Shown in pieces: positions 12,581 to 14,964 of a stretch of 14,964 nucleotides of DNA. The stretch covers positions 1 to 14,964 of the forward strand of contig JAICIL010000080.1 in assembly GCA_025924435.1 (NCBI GenBank), read 5' to 3'. Numbering within the stretch: the stretch's first letter is position 1; every line of letters begins with the position of its first letter. A program made the translations under genes and the position numbers. This DNA is from Chloroflexia bacterium. Its GTDB lineage: Bacteria; Chloroflexota; Chloroflexia; Thermomicrobiales; JALYUS01. Below the pieces are notes generated by a model, which worked only from the letters and a program-made list of their open reading frames with translations, did no database searches and was not told the DNA's origin.

Positions 12581-13696
12581 TCAGACCTCAAGCACCGGCG
12601 CGTCCGTGAGATTCATCATCCCGGTCGGCGTGAAGACGACGAGGTCCTCGATGCGCACGCCGCCCCAGTCGGGCAGATAGATGCCCGGTTCGATGGTGAG
12701 GGACATGCCCGCCGCGAAGACGTCCTCGCCCTCCTTGCGGGCGCTCGGCGCTTCGTGCACCTGCAGGCCGATACCGTGCCCAAGCCCGTGCAGGAATGCC
12801 TCGCCGTATCCCGCCTCCGCGATCACCGCGCGCGCGGCGGCGTCGAGGTCGCCGCCCGTCATGCCGGGGCGGGCGACCTCCTCCGCGTGGCGCAGGGCGC
12901 GCAGGACGACATCGTAGATACGGCGGAATTGGTCGTCCGGCTCGCCGACGACGATGGTGCGGGTCAGGTCGCCGCTGTAGCCCTCGTACCGCGCACCCAT
13001 GTCAATGACGACCGGCTCGCCCGCGCGGATCGGGCGGTCGGTGACGGTGTGGTGCGGCCGCGCGCCGTTCTCGCCCGCGCCGACGATGGTGGAGAAGCCC
13101 AGCCCCTCGCCGCCGTGCGCGCGGACGGCCTTCTCCAGTTCCCACGCCACTTCTTTCTCGGTCATCCCCGCGACGATGCGCTCCGATACCTCGACAAACG
13201 CGGCGACCGTGATCGCCTGCGCGCGCCTGAGCAGGGCGACTTCAGCATCGTCTTTGCGCAGTCGGAGGTCGCTGATGAGCGAACCGATCTCCGCCAGTTC
13301 CACGCCCGGTAGCGTTGCAGCGAGCCATTGATAGGTCGTGTAGAGGATCGCGCTCTCGTCGAAGCCGATGCGGCGGAGCGTGTGCCGCGCCGCGATCTCC
13401 CGGAGTTGCTCCGCCGCCTCGTCCTGCCGGGCGTAGGCGACGATCTCGTACTCGGGGGCCTCGGCGCGGGCCTGTGCGGCGTTCACGACGCTCGTCCGCA
13501 GATATGCCGCGTCTGCCGTGATGAGCAGCGCGCCCGCCGATTCGTTCGGCGGGTGATCCTCGCCGGTGTAGCCGGTCAGGTAGCGGCGGTTCGCGGGGTG
13601 GGTCGTGTAGACGGCCCCGAAACCGGCGTCCGCCATCGCCCCGCGCAGCCGCGCCAATCGCTCGGCATGGATCGTCGCCCCGCTCGTTATTATCAC
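12581..13696 (-). CDS. pepP: Xaa-Pro aminopeptidase/dipeptidase, M24 metallopeptidase family
   Basis: The 371-residue protein has an N-terminal creatinase-like domain (about 1-145: [28 protein letters not shown]) and a C-terminal pita-bread catalytic domain. All five metal ligands of M24 enzymes are visible: Asp232 (VIDMG), Asp243 (SGDLTR), His307 (LHGLGHGIG), Glu336 (TIEPGIY) and Glu350 (RIEDLV); His215/His216 supply the conserved upstream His. Such enzymes remove residues before proline or split Xaa-Pro dipeptides in the cytosol. PepP and PepQ cannot be separated by sequence reading alone, so the symbol is provisional. The GTG at 13696 overlaps the aroQ stop by four bases. Its place between aroQ and efp is common in bacteria. 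Confidence 0.92.
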   Translation of the reverse strand: MIITSGATIHAERLARLRGAMADAGFGAVYTTHPANRRYLTGYTGEDHPPNESAGALLITADAAYLRTSVVNAAQARAEAPEYEIVAYARQDEAAEQLREIAARHTLRRIGFDESAILYTTYQWLAATLPGVELAEIGSLISDLRLRKDDAEVALLRRAQAITVAAFVEVSERIVAGMTEKEVAWELEKAVRAHGGEGLGFSTIVGAGENGARPHHTVTDRPIRAGEPVVIDMGARYEGYSGDLTRTIVVGEPDDQFRRIYDVVLRALRHAEEVARPGMTGGDLDAAARAVIAEAGYGEAFLHGLGHGIGLQVHEAPSARKEGEDVFAAGMSLTIEPGIYLPDWGGVRIEDLVVFTPTGMMNLTDAPVLEV

Positions 13697-14148
13697 GCCG
13701 ACGCCTCACCTTCCGCGAAGAGCGCGGCGAGATAATCCACCGCCAAAACGTACCCGCGCCAGCCGAGGCCGACGATCTGCCCGCGCGCCACCGGCGCGGT
13801 TACGGAGGTGTGCCGGAACGCCTCGCGCGTGTGGATATTCGAGAGGTGCACCTCGATGATCGGGCAGGGGAGCATGGCGAGCGCGTCGCGGATCGCGTAA
13901 CTGTAGTGCGTGAAGGCGCCCGGATTGATGATGACGCCGTCCGCGCGCCGCCCCGCGCCTTGCAGCGCGTCAATGATCGCGCCTTCGTGGTTCGACTGGA
14001 CGAACACAAGGGCGATGCCGCGCGGCTCGGCATGGGCGCGCACCCGCGCCTCGATGTCCGCGAGCGTCGTCGTGCCGTAGATTTCCGGTTGGCGCGTGCC
14101 GAGCATGTTGATGTTCGGCCCATTCACGACGAGCACCGTCCGCGCCAT
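13693..14148 (-). CDS. aroQ: Type II 3-dehydroquinate dehydratase
   Basis: Catalyses the dehydration of 3-dehydroquinate to 3-dehydroshikimate in the shikimate pathway. The 151-residue length and motifs are typical of the dodecameric type II enzyme: [17 protein letters not shown] (9-25) with Asn12, Arg19 and the catalytic Tyr24, SNHEGAIID (52-60), [17 protein letters not shown] (74-90) with Asn75 and His81, and [17 protein letters not shown] (99-115) with His101 and Arg112. The ATG at 14148 is preceded by GGAG at 6 bases. The gene is coupled to pepP by a GTGA overlap and follows the GH18-like gene after 29 bases. Confidence 0.97.
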   Translation of the reverse strand: MARTVLVVNGPNINMLGTRQPEIYGTTTLADIEARVRAHAEPRGIALVFVQSNHEGAIIDALQGAGRRADGVIINPGAFTHYSYAIRDALAMLPCPIIEVHLSNIHTREAFRHTSVTAPVARGQIVGLGWRGYVLAVDYLAALFAEGEASA

Positions 14149-14177
14149 GCCACGCTCCGTTCAAAGGCAGTCAGGGG

Positions 14178-14964
14178 CTACCGCACCCAGCCGCGCGTCC
14201 GCAGCAACTCCGTGCCGACAAGGCCGACGGAGACGCGCTCTTGCAGCGTCGTCCCCGCCGGGTTGAACTCCAACCTGCCGTACTCGAAGTATTGGACGGT
14301 CTTGCCGTTCTCCGCCGCTTCCTCGCCGAGCGGCAGGCCGAGCAGCGCCTTGCCGTTGGCGGTGTCCCAGTACTGCTTGAAACTGCCGGCCAGCACATGG
14401 CGCGTCTCGGGGAAGTATCGCTTGTCCGGCGTCAGGTTCGGCGGCGGGTCAATGCCGACGCCGCCCGGCTTGTTGTTCGCGTTGAACGCTTCCTGCCCGA
14501 TCCGGCCCAGCGCGACGGACGACGTGTCCGGGTGCCACTCGAAGCGCGCCCGCTCGAAGTACTGCACGGTGTACATGCGGTCGTCCGCCGGGTTGCGCTC
14601 GGTGAACTCCTCGGTGAGCGGGTAGCCGAAGCGCGCGACGCCGCCGTTCGCATCCCAGAACTGCTTGAAGCCGTTTTGCAGGTTGTGGCCGGTCTCGTTG
14701 AAGTAGCGATGGTCCGCGTTGTTGTCGCCGATCTGCGGCGCGCGGGCGGCGGGCTGATCGCTCCGCTTCATCACGTCCCAGACCGCGCCGTCCTCCTGCC
14801 CGATGCGCCACAATCCGAAGCCCGCGACGCCCGCCTGCCGCACGAGCGCGAATTTGGCGTCGAAGGTTGCGGCGCTCTCGAACCAGACTTCGTGCTGGTC
14901 GGCGCCGTCGTCGGTGTAGCGCACGACTTCGCTCTGCGAGGGGAGGTCAACCGTCCGCGTCGCG
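14178..14964 (-). CDS. GH18-like protein with two C-terminal Chloroflexota-type repeats (5' end outside window)
   Basis: The minus-strand frame is open through the right edge, so only the C-terminal 262 residues are visible; a GTG at 14924 is not a convincing start. The first visible segment (HEVWFESAATFDAKFALV, then GVAGFGLWRIGQED) resembles the end of a glycoside hydrolase family 18 barrel of the YaaH type, where a Trp closes the sugar cleft. The catalytic Glu region lies outside the window. Two copies of a repeat of about 73-75 residues follow. Repeat 1 (14708-14484) contains YFNETGH, FGYPLTEEF and VQYFERARFEWHP. Repeat 2 (14420-14202) contains YFPETRH, LGLPLGEE and VQYFEYGRLEFNP. I recall such repeats at the C-termini of secreted Chloroflexi proteins, where a wall or surface-binding role is assumed. 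Secretion cannot be judged without the N-terminus. Confidence 0.75.
   Translation of the reverse strand, partial: ATRTVDLPSQSEVVRYTDDGADQHEVWFESAATFDAKFALVRQAGVAGFGLWRIGQEDGAVWDVMKRSDQPAARAPQIGDNNADHRYFNETGHNLQNGFKQFWDANGGVARFGYPLTEEFTERNPADDRMYTVQYFERARFEWHPDTSSVALGRIGQEAFNANNKPGGVGIDPPPNLTPDKRYFPETRHVLAGSFKQYWDTANGKALLGLPLGEEAAENGKTVQYFEYGRLEFNPAGTTLQERVSVGLVGTELLRTRGWVR

Overview
The window is GC-rich bacterial DNA and looks like a Chloroflexota genome, possibly of the Thermomicrobia/Sphaerobacter type. This is inferred from protein style, not from a marker gene. The pointers are a type 3 prolyl-tRNA synthetase, a Tat-type lipoprotein solute-binding protein, duplicated 'YFxETGH...FGYPL...VQYFERARFE' C-terminal repeats on a glycosidase-like protein, and intergenic hairpin repeats. 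No rRNA, tRNA or CRISPR was seen.

Layout. 2-664 (+) is the 3' end of a beta-propeller-like protein. 689-1732 (+) is a hypoxanthine phosphoribosyltransferase (HPRT) fold with a PD-(D/E)XK nuclease-like domain in front. Two aspartates normally conserved in HPRT are Asn, and the 5' end looks frameshifted. About 1963-3465 is a decayed IS4-like insertion sequence on the minus strand, with one in-frame stop and one frameshift. It ends in outward-facing TTGACA boxes, and the right-hand one makes a near-consensus promoter with TATATT outside the element. Downstream is a solute-binding lipoprotein (3604-5205, +) with no transporter partners in view. A DUF72 gene (5355-6209, -) is divergent from proS (6554-8005, +).

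From 8189 to the right edge every gene is on the minus strand. In transcription order these are a GH18-like protein with two C-terminal repeats (open at the window edge), aroQ, an M24 aminopeptidase, efp, accB, xseA, xseB, an MntA-HepT type VII toxin-antitoxin pair and a sugar phosphate isomerase/epimerase-like gene. The aroQ-pepP-efp-accB and xseA-xseB run is a known bacterial housekeeping cluster. Four-base stop/start overlaps join aroQ-pepP, efp-accB, xseA-xseB and mntA-hepT. accC, the usual partner of accB, is absent.

The main non-genic structure is a set of heptamer arrays with the core GAGTNNN. Two arrays of opposite orientation fill the accB-xseA gap and share a perfect 23-base inverted repeat. 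A third, divergent array lies just upstream of proS. The proS 3' region holds three stacked palindromes between convergent genes. The strongest candidate for something undescribed is the nuclease-like/HPRT-like fusion, followed by the heptamer arrays and the IS-end promoter.
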